This document shows positions 12,324 to 23,115 of a stretch of DNA of 64,000 nucleotides, one piece after another; positions within the stretch are counted from its first letter, which is position 1, and every line of letters begins with the position of its first letter. Under the pieces are notes generated by a model. It was not told the origin of the DNA and searched no databases. It saw only the letters and a program-made list of their open reading frames with translations. Position numbers and translations under genes: made by a program. The DNA is taken from positions 45,413,393 to 45,477,392 of the forward strand of contig OY282609.1 of assembly GCA_958298945.1 (NCBI GenBank), written 5' to 3'. The stretch is from Atherix ibis (lineage: Eukaryota > Arthropoda > Insecta > Diptera > Athericidae).

Positions 12324-13428
12324 AGAGAAATATGAAGTAGTATATTTAAGAGGAATATGCAGTAGTATATTTAAGAGGAATATTAAGTAGTATATTTAAG
12401 AGGAATATGAAGTAGTATATTTAAGAGTAATATGAAGTAGTATATTTAACAGGAATATGCAGTAGTATATTTATAAGGAATATGAAGTAGTATATTTAAG
12501 AGGAATGTGAAGTAGTATATTTAAGAGCAATATGAAGTAGTATATTTAAGAGGAATATGAAGTAGTATATCTAAGAGGAATATGAAGTAGTATATTTAAG
12601 AGGAATATGAAGTAGTATATTTAATAGAAATATGAAGTAGTATATTTAAGAGGAATATGCAGTAGTATATTTAAGATCAATATGAAGTAGTATATTTAAG
12701 ATGAATATACAGTAGTATATTTAAGAGGAATACGAAGTAGTATGTTTAAGAGGAATATGAAGTAGTATGTTTAAGAGGAATATGAAGTAGTATGTTTAAG
12801 AGGAATATGAAGTAGTATATTTAAGAGGAATATGAAGTCGTATGTTTAAGAGGAATATGAAGTAGTATGTTTAAGAGGAATATGAAGTAGTATGTTTAAG
12901 AGGAATATGAAGTTGTATATTTAAGAGGAATATGAAGTAGTATATTTAGGAGGAATATGAAGTAGTATGTTTAAGAGGAATATGAAGTAGAATATTTAAG
13001 AGGAATATGAAGTTATATGTTTAAGAGGAATATGAAGTAGTATATTTAAGAGGAATATGAAGTAGTTTGTTTAAGAGGAATATAAAGTAGTATATTTAAG
13101 AGGAATATGAAGTGGTATATTTAGGAGGAATATGAAGTAGTATGTTTAAGAGGAATATGAAGTAGTATGTTTAAGAGGAATATGATGTAGTATGTTTAAG
13201 AAGAATATGAAGTAGTATGTTTAAGAGGAATATGAAGTAGTATATTAAAGAGGAATATGAAGTAGTATATTTAGGAGGAATATGAAGTAGTATGTTTAAG
13301 AGGAATATGAAGTAGTATGTTTAAGAGGAATATGAAGTAGTATGTTTAAGAGGAATATGAAGTAGTATGTTTAAGAAGAATATGAAGTAGTATGTTTAAG
13401 AGGAATATGAAGTAGTATATTAAAGAGG

Positions 13429-13990
13429 AACATGAAGTAGTATATTTAAGAGGCATATGAAGTAGTATGTTTAAGAGGAATATGAAGTAGTATGTTTAAG
13501 AGGAATATGAAGTAGTATGTTTAAGAGGAATATGAAGTAATATGTTTAAGAGGAATATGAAGTAGTATGTTTAAGAGGCATATGAAGTAGTATGTTTAAG
13601 AGGAATATGAAGTAGTATGTTTAAGGGGAATATGAAATAGTATGTTTAAGAGGAATATGAAGTAGTATGTTTAAGAGGAATATGAAGTAGTATGTTTAAG
13701 AGGCATATGAAGTAGTATGTTTAAGAGGAATATGAAGTAGTATGTTTAAGAGGAATATGAAGTTGTATGTTTAAGAGGAATATGAAGTAGTATGTTTAAG
13801 AGGAATATGAAGTAATATGTTTAAGAGGAATATGAAGTACTATGTTTAAGAGGCATATGAAGTAGTATGTTTAAGAGGAATATGAAGTAGTATGTTTAAG
13901 AGGAATATGAAATAGTATGTTTAAGAGGAATATGAAGTAGTATGTTTAAGAGGAATATGAAGTAGTATGTTTAAGAGGATAATGAAGTGG
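13429..13990. repeat. TATG module (landmarks AACATG to GATAATG, 549 bp apart)
   Basis: A module of TATGTTTA monomers runs from an AGAGGAACATGAAG monomer to a GGATAATGAAGTGG monomer exactly 549 bp later. Ordered internal variants are GTAATATG, GGCATATG, AAGGGGAATATGAAATAG, GTTGTATG, GTAATATG, GTACTATG and GGCATATG. Complete copies start at 13,429, 18,053, 20,428, 27,902 and 35,981. Copies that start but are truncated lie at 33,781 and 42,186. A copy at 26,076 keeps only the GATAATG end because 250 bp were lost upstream. Confidence 0.85.
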
Positions 13991-14594
13991 TATGTTTAAG
14001 AGGAATATGAAGTAGTATGTTTAAGAGGAATATGAAGTAGTATATTTAAGAGGAATATGAAGTAGTATGTTTAAGAGGAATATGAAGTAGTATATTTAAG
14101 AGGAATATGAAGTCGTATGTTTAAGAGGAATATGAAGTAGTATGTTTAAGAGGAATATGAAGTAGTATGTTTAAGAGGAATATGAAGTTGTATATTTAAG
14201 AGGAATATGAAGTAGTATATTTAGGAGGAATATGAAGTAGTATGTTTAAGAGGAATATGAAGTAGAATATTTAAGAGGAATATGAAGTTATATGTTTAAG
14301 AGGAATATGAAGTAGTATATTTAAGAGGAATATGAAGTAGTTTGTTTAAGAGGAATATAAAGTAGTATATTTAAGAGGAATATGAAGTGGTATATTTAGG
14401 AGGAATATGAAGTAGTATGTTTAAGAGGAATATGAAGTAGTATGTTTAAGAGGAATATGAAGTAGTATGTTTAAGAAGAATATGAAGTAGTATGTTTAAG
14501 AGGAATATGAAGTAGTATATTAAAGAGGAATATGAAGTAGTATATTTAGGAGGAATATGAAGTAGTATGTTTAAGAGGAATATGAAGTAGTATG

Positions 14595-16190
14595 TTTAAG
14601 AGGAATATTAAGTAGTATATTTAAGAGGAATATTGAGTAGTATATTTAAGAGGAATATGAAGAAGTATATTTAGGAGGAATATGAAGTAGTATGTTTAAG
14701 AGGAATATGAAGTAGTATGTTTAAGAGGAATATTAAGTAGTATGTTTAAGAGGAATATGAAGTAGAATATTTAAGAGGAATATTAGGTATTATATTTAAG
14801 AGGAATATGAAGTAGTATATTTAAAACGAATATGAAGTATTATATTTAAGAGAAATATGAAGTAGAGAATTTAAGAGGAATATGCAGTAGTATATTTAAG
14901 ACGAATATGAAGTAGTATATTAAAGAGGAATATGAAGTAGAATATTTAAGAGGAATATTAAGTAGTATATTTTAAAGGAATATTGAGTAGTATATTTAAG
15001 AGGAATATGAAGAAGTATACTTAAGAGGAATATTCAGTAGTATATTTAAGAGGAATATGAAGTAGTATATTTAAGAGGCATATGAAGTAGTATATTTAAG
15101 AGGAATATGAAGTATTATATTTAAGAGGCATATGAAGTAGTATATTTAAGAGGAATAAGCAGTATAATATATAAGAGGAATATGAAGTAGTATATGTATG
15201 AGGAATATGCATTAGTATATTTAAGAGGAATATGCAGTAGTATATATAAGAAGAATATGAAGTAGTATATATAAGAGGAATATGAAGTAGTATATTTAAG
15301 AGGAATATGAAGTAGTATATTTAAGAGGAATATGAAGTAGTATATTCAAGAGAAATATGCAGTAGTATATTTAAGAGTAATATGAAGTAGTATAGTTAAG
15401 AGTGATTTGAAGTTGTATATTTAAGAGGAATATTATTTAGTATAATTAGGAGAAATATGAAGTTGTATATTTAAGAAGAATATGCAGTAGTATATTTAAG
15501 AAGAATATGAAGTAGTATATTTAAGAGGAATATGAAGTAGTATATTTAAGAGGAATATTAAGTAGTATATTTAAGAGGAATATTAAGCATTATATTAAAG
15601 AGGAATTTGAAGTAGTATATTTAAGAGGAATATGAAGTAGTATATGTAAGAGGAATATGAAGTAGCTTATTTAAGAGGAATATGCAGTAGTGTATTTAAG
15701 AGGTAGATGAAGTAATATATTTAAGAGGAATATGCTGAGGTATATTTAAGAGGAATATCAAGTCGTATATTTAAGAGGCATATGAAGTATAATATTTAAG
15801 AGGAATATACAGTAGTATATTTAAGAGAAATATGAAGTAGTATATTTAAGAGGAATATGAAGTAGTATATTTAAGAGTAATATGAAGTAGTATATTTAAC
15901 AGGAATATGCAGTAGTATATTTATAAGGAATATGAAGTAGTATATTTAAGAGGAATGTGAAGTAGTATATTTAAGAGGAATATGAAGTAGTATATTTAAG
16001 AGGAATATGAAGTAGTATATCTACGAGGAATATGAAGTAGTATATTTAAGAGGAATATGAAGTAGTATATTTAATAGAAATATGAAGTAGTATATTTAAG
16101 AGGAATATGCAGTAGTATATTTAAGATCAATATGAAGTAGTATATTTAAGATGAATATACAGTAGTATATTTAAGAGGAATACGAAGTAG
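14595..16190. repeat. Island of Zone II sequence inside Zone III
   Basis: TATATTTA monomers with Zone II order interrupt the TATGTTTA array. From about 14,760 the landmarks TTAGGTATT, TTAAAACGAAT, GTAGAGAATTTAAG, AAGTATACTTAAG and AATATTCAG follow the order seen at 5,045-5,310 (AAGTATAC at 5,289 and 15,013, offset 9,724). AAGCATTATATTAAAG at 15,585 matches 5,861. The part after 15,680 matches 6,110-6,220, then switches to a relative of 10,550-10,900 with the junction cassette. A Zone II segment was therefore captured in Zone III and later duplicated with the 8.7-kb unit. Confidence 0.8.
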
Positions 16191-17210
16191 TATGTTTAAG
16201 AGGAATATGAAGTAGTATGTTTAAGAGGAATATGAAGTAGTATGTTTAAGAGGTATATAAAGTAGTATGTTTAAGAGAAATATGAAGTTATATGTTTAAG
16301 AGGAATATGAAGTAGTATATTTAAGAGGAATATGAAGTAGTATGTTTAAGAGGAATATGCAGTAGTATGTTTAAGAGGAATATGAAGTAGTATATTTAAG
16401 ACGAATATGAAGCAGTATGTTTAATAGTAATATGAAGTAGTATGTTTAAGAGGATTATGAAGTAGTATGTTTAAGAGGAATATGAAGTAGTATGTTTAAG
16501 AGGATTATGAAGTAGTATGTTTAAGAGGAATATGAAGTAGTATTTTTAAGAGGAATATGAAGTAGTACGTTTAAGAGGAATATGAAGAAGTATGTTTAAG
16601 AGGAATATGAAGTAGTATGTTTAATAGCAATATGAAGTAGTATGTTTAAGAGGATTATGAAGTAGTATGTTTAAGAGGAATATGAAGTAGTATGTTTAAG
16701 AGGAATTTGAAGTAGTAGGTTTAAGAGAATATGAAGTAGTATGTTTCAGAGGAATATAAAATAGTATGTTTAAGAGGTATATAAAGTAGTATGTTTAAGA
16801 GGAATATGAAGTTGTATGTTTAAGAGGAATATGAAGTAGTATGTTTAAGAGGAATATGAAGTAATATGTTTAAGAGGAATATGAAGTAGTATGTTTAAGA
16901 GGCATATGAAGTAGTACGTTTAAGAGGAATATGAAGTAGTATGTTTAAGAGGAATATGAAATAGTATGTTTAAGAGGAATATGAAGTAGTATGTTTAAGA
17001 GGAATATGAAGTAGTATGTTTAAGAAGCATATGAAGTAGTATGTTTAAGAGGAATATGAAGTAGTATGTTTAAGAGGAATATGAAGTTGTATGTTTAAGA
17101 GGAATATGAAGTAGTATGTTTAAGAGGAATATGAAGTAATATGTTTAAGAGGAATATGAAGTACTATGTTTAAGAGGCATATGAAGTAGTATGTTTAAGA
17201 GGAATATGAA

Positions 17211-17710
17211 GTAGTATATTTAGGAGGAATATGAAGTAGTATGTTTAAGAGGAATATGAAGTAGAATATTTAAGAGGAATATGAAGTTATATGTTTAAGA
17301 GGAATATAAAGTAGTATATTTAAGAGGAATATGAAGTAGTATGTTTAAGAGGAATATAAAGTAGTATATTTAAGAGGAATATGAAGTATTATGTTTAAGA
17401 TGAATATGAAGTAGTATGTTTAAGAGGAATATGAAGTAGAATGTTTAAGAGGAATATGAAGTAGTATATTTAGGAGGAATATGAAGTAGTATGTTTAAGA
17501 GGAATATGAAGTAGAATATACAAGAGGAATATGAAGTTATATGTTTAAGAGGAATATAAAGTAGTATATTTAAGAGGAATATGAAGTAGTATGTTTAAGA
17601 GGAATATAAAGTAGTATATTTAAGAGGAATATGAAGTATTATGTTTAAGAGGAATATGAAGTAGTATGTTTAAGAGGAATATGAAGTAGAATGTTTAAGA
17701 GGAATATGAA
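17211..17710. repeat. 250-bp (10-monomer) tandem dimer
   Basis: Two 250-bp units, 17,211-17,460 and 17,461-17,710, each start with a TTTAGGAGG monomer and run through GTAGAATAT, GTTATATG, ATAAAG, ATAAAG, GTATTATG and GTAGAATG variants. They differ at a few sites: ATTTAAGAGG against ATACAAGAGG near 17,520, and AAGATGAAT against AAGAGGAAT near 17,400. The paralogous block at 25,185-25,434 has a single unit, so this duplication happened after the 8.7-kb duplication or was lost there. Confidence 0.87.
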
Positions 17711-20085
17711 GTAGTATATTTAGGAGGAATATGAAGTAGTATGTTTAAGAGGAATATGAAGTAGTATGTTTAAGAGGAATATGAAGTAGTATGTTTAAGA
17801 AGAATATGAAGTAGTATGTTTAAGAGGAATATGAAGTAGTATATTAAAGAGGAATATGAAGTAGTATATTTAAGAGGAATATGAAGTAGTATATTTAGGA
17901 GGAATATGAAGTAGTATGTTTAAGAGGAATATGAAGTAGTATGTTTAAGAGGAATATGAAGTAGTATGTTTAAGAGGAATATGAAGTAGTATGTTTAAGA
18001 AGAATATGAAGTAGTATGTTTAAGAGGAATATGAAGTAGTATATTAAAGAGGAACATGAAGTAGTATATTTAAGAGGAATATGAAGTAGTATGTTTAAGA
18101 GGAATATGAAGTAGTATGTTTAAGAGGAATATGAAGTAGTATGTTTAAGAGGAATATGAAGTAATATGTTTAAGAGGAATATGAAGTAGTATGTTTAAGA
18201 GGCATATGTAGTAGTATGTTTAAGAGGAATATGAAGTAGTATGTTTAAGGGGAATATGAAATAGTATGTTTAAGAGGAATATGAAGTAGTATGTTTAAGA
18301 GGAATATGAAGTAGTATGTTTAAGAGGCATATGAAGTAGTATGTTTAAGAGGAATATGAAGTAGTATGTTTAAGAGGAATATGAAGTTGTATGTTTAAGA
18401 GGAACATGAAGTAGTATGTTTAAGAGGAATATGAAGTAATATGTTTAAGAGGAATATGAAGTACTATGTTTAAGAGGCATATGAAGTAGTATGTTTAAGA
18501 GGAATATGAAGTAGTATGTTTAAGAGGAATATGAAATAGTATGTTTAAGAGGAATATGAAGTAGTATGTTTAAGAGGAATATGAAGTAGTATGTTTAAGA
18601 GGATAATGAAGTGGTATGTTTAAGAGGAATATGAAGTAGTATGTTTAAGAGGAATATGAAGTAGTATATTTAAGAGGAATATGAAGTAGTATGTTTAAGA
18701 GGAATATGAAGTAGTATATTTAAGAGGAATATGAAGTCGTATGTTTAAGAGGAATATGAAGTAGTATGTTTAAGAGGAATATGAAGTAGTATGTTTAAGA
18801 GGAATATGAAGTTGTATATTTAAGAGGAATATGAAGTAGTATATTTAGGAGGAATATGAAGTAGTATGTTTAAGAGGAATATGAAGTAGAATATTTAAGA
18901 GGAATATGAAGTTATATGTTTAAGAGGAATATGAAGTAGTATATTTAAGAGGAATATGAAGTAGTTTGCTTAAGAGGAATATAAAGTAGTATATTTAAGA
19001 GGAATATGAAGTGGTATTTTTAGGAGGAATATGAAGTAGTATGTTTAAGAGGAATATGAAGTAGTATGTTTAAGAGGAATATGAAGTAGTATGTTTAAGA
19101 AGAATATGAAGTAGTATGTTTAAGAGGAATATGAAGTAGTATATTAAAGAGGAATATGAAGTAGTATATTTAGGAGGAATATGAAGTAGTATGTTTAAGA
19201 GGAATATGAAGTAGTATGTTTAAGAAGAATATGAAGTAGTATGTTTAAGAGGAATATGAAGTAGTATATTAAAGAGGAATATGAAGTAGTATATTTAAGA
19301 GGAATATGAAGTAGTATATTTAGGAGGAATATGAAGTAGTATGTTTAAGAGGAATATGAAGTATTATGTTTAAGAGGAATATGAAGTAGTATGTTTAAGA
19401 GGAATATGAAGTAGAATGTTTAAGAGGAATATGAAGTAGTATATTTAATAGGAATATGCAGTAGTATATTTAAGAGAAATATGAAGTAGTATATTTTAGA
19501 GGAATATAAAGTAGTATATTTAAGAGGAATATGAAGTAGTATATTCAAGAGTAATATTAAGTAGTATATTTAAGAGGAATATGAAGTAGTATATTTAAGA
19601 GGAATATGCAATTGTATATTTAAGAGGAATATGAAGTAGTATATTTAAGATGAATATGAAGTAGTATATTTAAGAGGAATATGAAGTAGTATATTTAAGA
19701 GGAATATGAAGTAGTTTATTTAAGAGGAATATGCAGTAGTATATTTAAGAGGAATATTAAGTGTTATATTTAAGAGGAATATGAAGTAGAATATTTAAGA
19801 GAAATATGAAGTAATATATTTAAGAGGAATATGAAGTAGTATATTTAAGAGGAATATGAAGTAGTATATTTAAGAGGAATATGCAGTAGTATATTTAAGA
19901 GGAATATTAAGTATTATATTTAAGAGGAATATTAGGTATTATATTAAAGAGGAATATGAAGTAGTATATTTAAGACGAATATGAAGTAGTATATTTAAGA
20001 GAAATATGAAGTAGAATATTTAAGAGGAATATGAAGTAGTATATATAACAGTAATATGAAGTAGTATATTTACGAGGAATATGAA
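17711..20085. repeat. 2,375-bp higher-order repeat, first copy
   Basis: This 95-monomer unit pairs with 20,086 onward. AACATG is at 18,053 and 20,428, and GATAATG is at 18,602 and 20,977 (offset 2,375). It includes the 549-bp TATG module, GTCGTATG, GTTGTAT, GTTATATG and GTGGTAT monomers, and ends with the TATATTTA island at 19.4-20.1 kb. The same 2,375-bp spacing is kept in the duplicated block (26,076 to 28,451). Confidence 0.85.
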
Positions 20086-20100
20086 GTAGTATATTTAGGA
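19440..20100. repeat. TATATTTA island inside the 2,375-bp repeat
   Basis: Between TATGTTTA runs, monomers revert to TATATTTA with GCAGTAG, TTCAAGAGTAAT, TTAAGTGTTAT, TTAGGTATT and ATATAACAGT variants, an order related to 4,540-4,760 and 9,590-9,720. An equivalent island is at 26,915-27,590 (offset 7,474). One difference is GCAATTGTAT near 19,608 against GCAATAGTAT near 27,082. Confidence 0.8.
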
Positions 20101-21740
20101 GGAATATGAAGTAGTATGTTTAAGAGGAATATGAAGTAGTATGTTTAAGAGGAATATGAAGTAGTATGTTTAAGAAGAATATGAAGTAGTATGTTTAAGA
20201 GGAATATGAAGTAGTATATTAAAGAGGAATATGAAGTAGTATATTTAAGAGGAATATGAAGTAGTATATTTAGGAGGAATATGAAGTAGTATGTTTAAGA
20301 GGAATATGAAGTAGTATGTTTAAGAGGAATATGAAGTAGTATGTTTAAGAGGAATATGAAGTAGTATGTTTAAGAAGAATATGAAGTAGTATGTTTAAGA
20401 GGAATATGAAGTAGTATATTAAAGAGGAACATGAAGTAGTATATTTAAGAGGAATATGAAGTAGTATGTTTAAGAGGAATATGAAGTAGTATGTTTAAGA
20501 GGAATATGAAGTAGTATGTTTAAGAGGAATATGAAGTAATATGTTTAAGAGGAATATGAAGTAGTATGTTTAAGAGGCATATGAAGTAGTATGTTTAAGA
20601 GGAATATGAAGTAGTATGTTTAAGGGGAATATGAAATAGTATGTTTAAGAGGAATATGAAGTAGTATGTTTAAGAGGAATATGAAGTAGTATGTTTAAGA
20701 GGCATATGAAGTAGTATGTTTAAGAGGAATATGAAGTAGTATGTTTAAGAGGAATATGAAGTTGTATGTTTAAGAGGAATATGAAGTAGTATGTTAAAGA
20801 GGAATATGAAGTAATATGTATAAGAGGAATATGAAGTACTATGTTTAAGAGGCATATGAAGTAGTATGTTTAAGAGGAATATGAAGTAGTATGTTTAAGA
20901 AGAATATGAAATAGTATGTTTAAGAGGAATATGAAGTAGTATGTTTAAGAGGAATATGAAGTAGTATGTTTAAGAGGATAATGAAGTGGTATGTTTAAGA
21001 GGAATATGAAGTAGTATGTTTAAGAGGAATATGAAGTAGTATATTTAAGAGGAATATGAAGTAGTATGTTTAAGAGGAATATGAAGTAGTATATTTAAGA
21101 GGAATATGAAGTCGTATGTTTAAGAGGAATATGAAGTAGTATGTTTAAGAGGAATATGAAGTAGTATGTTTAAGAGGAATATGAAGTTGTATATTTAAGA
21201 GGAATATGAAGTAGTATATTTAGGAGGAATATGAAGTAGTATGTTTAAGAGGAATATGAAGTAGAATATTTAAGAGGAATATGAAGTTATATAATTAAGA
21301 GGAATATGAAGTAGTCTATTTAAGAGGAATATGAAGTAGTTTGTTTAAGAGGAATATAAAGTAGTATATTTAAGAGGAATATGAAGTGGTATATTTAGGA
21401 GGAATATGAAGTAGTATGTTTAAGAGGAATATGAAGTAGTATGTTTAAGAGGAATATGAAGTAGTATGTTTAAGAAGAATATGAAGTAGTATGTTTAAGA
21501 GGAATATGAAGTAGTATATTAAAGAGGAATATGAAGTAGTATATTTAGGAGGAATATGAAGTAGTATGTTTAAGAGGAATATGAAGTAGTATGTTTAAGA
21601 AGAATATGAAGTAGTATGTTTAAGAGGAATATGAAGTAGTATATTAAAGAGGAATATGAAGTAGTATATTTAAGAGGAATATGAAGTAGTATATTTAGGA
21701 GGAATATGAAGTAGTATGTTTAAGAGGAATATGAAGTAGT
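20086..21740. repeat. 2,375-bp higher-order repeat, second (partial) copy
   Basis: This matches 17,711-19,365 at offset 2,375. Similarity ends near 21,740, where the first copy has GTATTATG at 19,363 but this copy has GTAGTATG and then enters the 450-bp dimer. The TATATTTA island of the first copy is not repeated here. Confidence 0.8.
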
Positions 21741-21780
21741 ATGTTTAAGAGGAATATGAAGTAGTATGTTTAAGAGGAAT

Positions 21781-22680
21781 ATGAAGTTGTATATTTAAGA
21801 GGAATATGAAGTAGTATATTTAGGAGGAATGTGAAGTAGTATATTTAAGAGGAATATGAAGTAGTATATTTAAGAGGAATATGAAGTAGTATATCTAAGA
21901 GGAATATGAAGTAGTATATTTAAGAGGAATATGAAGTAGTATATTTAATAGAAATATGAAGTAGTATATTTAAGAGGAATATGCAGTAGTATATTTAAGA
22001 TCAATATGAAGTAGTATATTTAAGATGAATATACAGTAGTATATTTAAGAGGAATACGAAGTAGTATGTTTAAGAGGAATATGAAGTAGTATGTTTAAGA
22101 GGAATATGAAGTAGTATGTTTAAGAGGAATATGAAGTAGTATATTTAAGAGAAATATGAAGTCGTATGTTTAAGAGGAATATGAAGTAGTATGTTTAAGA
22201 GGAATATGAAGTAGTATGTTTAAGAGGAATATGAAGTTGTATATTTAAGAGGAATATGAAGTAGTATATTTAGGAGGAATGTGAAGTAGTATATTTAAGA
22301 GGAATATGAAGTAGTATATTTAAGAGGAATATGAAGTAGTATATCTAAGAGGAATATGAAGTAGTATATTTAAGAGGAATATGAAGTAGTATATTTAATA
22401 GAAATATGAAGTAGTATATTTAAGAGGAATATGCAGTAGTATACTTAAGATCAATATGAAGTAGTATATTTAAGATGAATATACAGTAGTATATTTAAGA
22501 GGAATACGAAGTAGTATGTTTAAGAGGAATATGAAGTAGTATGTTTAAGAGGAATATGAAGTAGTATGTTTAAGAGGAATATGAAGTAGTATATTTAAGA
22601 GGAATATGAAGTCGTATGTTTAAGAGGAATATGAAGTAGTATGTTTAAGAGGAATATGAAGTAGTATGTTTAAGAGGAAT
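21781..22680. repeat. 450-bp (18-monomer) tandem dimer
   Basis: GAAGTTGTAT landmarks at 21,781, 22,231 and 22,681 delimit two exact 450-bp units. Each contains TTTAGGAGGAATGTG, TATATCTAAGAGG, TTTAATAGAAAT, GCAGTAG, AAGATCAAT, ATACAG, AATACGAAG, a TATGTTTA run and GTCGTATG. The units differ at very few sites, for example TATATTTAAGATC against TATACTTAAGATC near 21,995 and 22,445. The paralogous dimer lies at 29,255-30,154. Confidence 0.9.
21830..22100. repeat. Junction cassette (AATGTG to AATACGAAG), representative copy
   Basis: This ordered string of about ten monomers recurs through Zone III: GGAATGTGAAG, TATATCTAAGAGG, TTTAATAGAAAT, GCAGTAG, AAGATCAAT, AAGATGAATATACAG, GGAATACGAAG, then TATGTTTA. 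The G of its GATCAAT lies at 10,812, 12,675, 16,125, 21,999, 22,449, 24,099, 29,473, 29,923, 31,498, 32,152, 32,802, 33,177, 34,602, 34,902, 35,627, 37,652, 39,707, 41,382, 41,832 and 43,307. A GACCAAT variant is at 40,557. In nearly every copy the monomers before it are TATATTTA and those after AATACGAAG are TATGTTTA, so the cassette carries the transition between the two types. Confidence 0.85.
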
Positions 22681-23115
22681 ATGAAGTTGTATATTTAAGA
22701 GGAATATGAAGTAGTATATTTAGGAGGAATATGAAGTAGTATGTTTAAGAGGAATATGAAGTAGAATATTTAAGAGGAATATGAAGTTATATGTTTAAGA
22801 GGAATATGAAGTAGTATATTTAAGAGGAATATGAAGTAGTTTGTTTAAGAGGAATATAAAGTAGTATATTTAAGAGGAATATGAAGTGGTATATTTAGGA
22901 GGAATATGAAGTAGTATGTTTAAGAGGAATATGAAGTAGTATGTTTAAGAGGAATATGAAGTAGTATGTTTAAGAAGAATATGAAGTAGTATGTTTAAGA
23001 GGAATATGAAGTAGTATATTAAAGAGGAATATGAAGTAGTATATTTAGGAGGAATATGAAGTAGTATGTTTAAGAGGAATATGAAGTAGTATGTTTAAGA
23101 AGAATATGAAGTAGT

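Larger units (their letters stand above)
4330..12740. repeat. Zone II: TATATTTA monomers in 1.86-1.99 kb higher-order repeats
   Basis: Rare landmark monomers recur at near-constant spacing. The GATCATT monomer starts at 4,378, 7,401, 9,324 and 11,312. The AAGCATT or AAGCGTT monomer lies at 5,861, 7,760, 9,917 and 11,780. The TTGAGAGG variant lies at 6,799 and 8,697. The resulting offsets are 1,898-1,899, 1,923, 1,988 and 1,863 bp. Copies compared by eye over several hundred bases (for example 6,283-6,440 against 8,180-8,340) look identical, so the duplications are recent relative to monomer divergence. Confidence 0.85.
10923..12785. repeat. 1,863-bp higher-order repeat, second copy with 125-bp deletion
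   Basis: This is the tandem copy of 8,935-10,922. The deletion lies between the irregular monomer at 11,510-11,543 and the ATAACAGT monomer at 11,568. In the first copy the equivalent stretch (about 9,560-9,700) still has the TTAGGTATT and AAGACGAAT monomers. The copy ends where TATGTTTA monomers become dominant. The last three monomers of the first copy (10,879-10,930) are already TATGTTTA. Confidence 0.8.
14420..23115. repeat. 8.7-kb tandem duplication, first copy
   Basis: Paired landmarks tie this block to 23,116-30,590. ATTAAAG is at 14,519 and 23,218, and AAGTATAC is at 15,013 and 23,712 (offset 8,699). GGCATATGAAGTATAAT is at 15,777 and 23,751, and TTTCAG is at 16,744 and 24,718 (offset 7,974). 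GATAATG is at 18,602 and 26,076 and again at 20,977 and 28,451, and GATCAAT is at 21,999 and 29,473 (offset 7,474). The changes are 725 and 500 bp, multiples of 25. The 500 is made of a 250-bp internal duplication unique to this copy (17,461-17,710) and a 250-bp loss in the other copy near 25.6 kb. Confidence 0.88.
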